DNA of 64,000 bases from JALHTV01 sp049510055 (GTDB lineage Bacteria; Planctomycetota; Phycisphaerae; SM23-33), in contig JBEKZI010000002.1 of NCBI GenBank assembly GCA_049510055.1, positions 19,020 through 83,019 of the forward strand, read 5' to 3'. A program made the translations under genes and the position numbers. Of this stretch, positions 61,048 to 64,000 are shown piece after piece. The notes below the pieces were generated by a model, which saw only the letters and a program-made list of their open reading frames with translations, did not search any database and had not been told where the DNA came from. How positions within the stretch are numbered: position 1 is the stretch's first letter; every line of letters starts with the position of its first letter.

Positions 61048-61815
61048 ATGAAACAAATCCTTATTATCAATTTGGTTCTTGGGTTATGCGCCGTGACAGC
61101 ACAGGCCGCGCCCAGGCCGATCATGCCCGGACCGCTGAATATCTCGTTGGAAAAAGTCGGTACGTACACGGTGACGGGTGATACCGGCACGGCCAATGTG
61201 GATGTGTACGATATCATCATGTCGAGCCCCAATTTCAACACGTTCCAGACGACCGTAGACCTGACGATTGGAGCAGCCACGGGCCAGGGCTCCGACCCGT
61301 TCCAGGCTGCCTATACCACCAAGACGAAGTACGGTGGCAAGTGGACGTATCCGGTTAACCTGACCCCCACGGAAGACGACGACGGGTATTGGGATCCGAA
61401 CGATGGCAGCAACATCTACCAGGCCGATTCTCGGTTCCTGCCCTCCAACGCGGATGCCAACGATCCATGCGGCGGCATCGAGAACTGGCTGGCCATCCAA
61501 ACGCCGACCGAGACGAACGATGGGTCCATCGAGCCGAACACCGCTGTCTCATATGCCTCCGTCCTGGGCAAGGGCAGCATGGAGGTGATCGCCGTGATTC
61601 CGGCACCGATGCGGAGCCCCTCTTTGCAGCTGCTCGTTGCCAGGATCGGCGTCGTGGCGGGAGACACGGTTTGGGGCCTGGACCAGTCGGCGTGGTATGA
61701 CGGCGTGGCAGACCAGAGCGATAGGGAGCTGTTTCTGATTCCCGAACCGGCGACGCTGGCCTTCCTGGGCCCGGGCGCCGTGACGCTGCTTACCCGCCGC
61801 CGGCACGGCCGCTGA
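61048..61815 (+). CDS. Tandem PEP-CTERM family protein, copy 7
   Basis: 255 residues. Signal peptide MKQILIINLVLGLCAVTAQA. Mosaic structure: the block PTEDDDGYWDPNDGSNIYQA is followed by a copy-4-like segment (SYASVLGKGSMEVIAVIPAP), a copy-1-like segment (LLVARIGVVAGDTVWGLDQS) and a copy-2-like segment (AWYDGVADQSD). Sorting signal IPEPATLAFLGPGAVTLLTR; a Pro replaces Leu in the hydrophobic helix, which may weaken sorting. Confidence 0.85.
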   Translation: MKQILIINLVLGLCAVTAQAAPRPIMPGPLNISLEKVGTYTVTGDTGTANVDVYDIIMSSPNFNTFQTTVDLTIGAATGQGSDPFQAAYTTKTKYGGKWTYPVNLTPTEDDDGYWDPNDGSNIYQADSRFLPSNADANDPCGGIENWLAIQTPTETNDGSIEPNTAVSYASVLGKGSMEVIAVIPAPMRSPSLQLLVARIGVVAGDTVWGLDQSAWYDGVADQSDRELFLIPEPATLAFLGPGAVTLLTRRRHGR

Positions 61816-61882
61816 AAATCAGTCGGGGGCGAAGGGGGAATGCTCTACCTGGGGTCCGCCCTTGCGCACCGCCGGTGGCGGT

Positions 61883-63746
<1,864 letters not shown>

Positions 63747-63896
63747 TTAGCGCATCGCCGCGGCGGCAGGGATGGAAAGGCCCCATTCTAGCGGACAATC
63801 CGCGCGACGCAAGGCCACAGGTGGGGGTGTCGCGGCCCTAGAATGGTACAGCGGATTTCGTTCTAATGTTCCTGGAAGCTTATTAAGGAGACAGCC

Positions 63897-64000
63897 ATGG
63901 ATAATGAATCGAAGACCTCCGGTGAGTCCTGTGTCCGCCCCTGCGAGGAGACGCTGTGCGGGATGGCGCGGTTGTTCTTGGGCCGGTCGATGTACCCGCT
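63897..64000 (+). CDS. Unidentified gene, N-terminal 34 codons (cut by window edge)
   Basis: AAGGAG and an ATG at 63897 open a frame (MDNESKTSGESCVRPCEETL, CGMARLFLGRSMYPL) that continues past the window. Too short to assign. Three cysteines within the first 21 residues are notable. Confidence 0.5.
   Translation, partial: MDNESKTSGESCVRPCEETLCGMARLFLGRSMYP

Noticed and set aside
53757..61815. CRISPR-like or satellite repeat array
   Set aside because: Repeats are whole genes of about 0.9 kb with open frames and promoters, not short repeats with unique spacers.

Overview
The window is G+C-rich and densely coded. It most likely comes from a planctomycete, probably the class Phycisphaerae. Evidence: many secreted proteins end in a PEP-CTERM sorting signal, two of them after dockerin-like EF-hand repeats; there is a pseudopilin with the planctomycete H-x9-DG motif; a 16S rRNA gene stands alone with its own promoter and terminator; and the 5' part of that 16S carries a CATGCAAGTC-type planctomycete signature. 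No phage, integrase, transposase gene or CRISPR array is visible.

Layout. 1-2757 (minus): an MMPL exporter cut by the window edge, MlaD, MlaF and a GNAT acetyltransferase. 2914-5213: zwf and pgl of the oxidative pentose phosphate pathway. 5228-6368: two REP-doublet repeats around a G+C-poor orphan gene and a pterin carbinolamine dehydratase. 6384-11681 (minus): rpoN, then the conserved ffs-dnaX-ybaB-recR cluster, a small superinfection-immunity-like membrane protein and an HU protein. 11875-16007 (minus): a GH35 beta-galactosidase and a Gfo/Idh/MocA oxidoreductase separated by an A+T-rich regulatory gap. 16253-25011 (plus): a secreted protein, a methyltransferase and a complete oligopeptide ABC importer (oppABCDF). 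25068-29088: rsgA and nfo, then archease-rtcB for RNA repair. 29304-36075: a membrane-anchored SurA/PpiD-like protein, tRNA-Phe, an S41 protease, tsaD, larB and an NAD(P)HX dehydratase.

36170-44277 is the envelope and corrinoid region. It holds a PEP-CTERM protein, a BtuF-BtuC-BtuD-type importer, ribF and an nrnA-type phosphoesterase. A textbook cobalamin riboswitch with a downstream terminator then precedes a surface protein with a tryptophan-rich motif, a pseudopilin and a small lipoprotein. This looks like a B12-controlled cell-surface module with no classical B12 gene in it. 44274-49664 holds an aldo/keto reductase, an MFS transporter, a REP doublet, a 27-codon chimeric gene scar, an AbiJ-like abortive-infection gene between 30-bp direct repeats, and a rhamnogalacturonate-lyase-like protein. 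49689-52182 is the solitary 16S transcription unit. A Cof-type phosphatase follows.

53465-61815 is the most unusual stretch. It is a tandem array of seven paralogous, roughly 250-residue PEP-CTERM proteins, interrupted after the second by a PilZ gene and a dockerin/PEP-CTERM gene. Copies 3-7 repeat at about 0.9 kb. Several carry near-identical sigma70-type promoters, some inside an inverted repeat. Each leader carries a short hairpin just upstream of the ribosome binding site. The stems of these hairpins differ between copies by compensating changes, which suggests selected RNA structure. Sequence blocks shared between non-adjacent copies indicate gene conversion. The function of the family is unknown to me. 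The window ends with a small membrane protein, enolase and the first codons of an unidentified gene.
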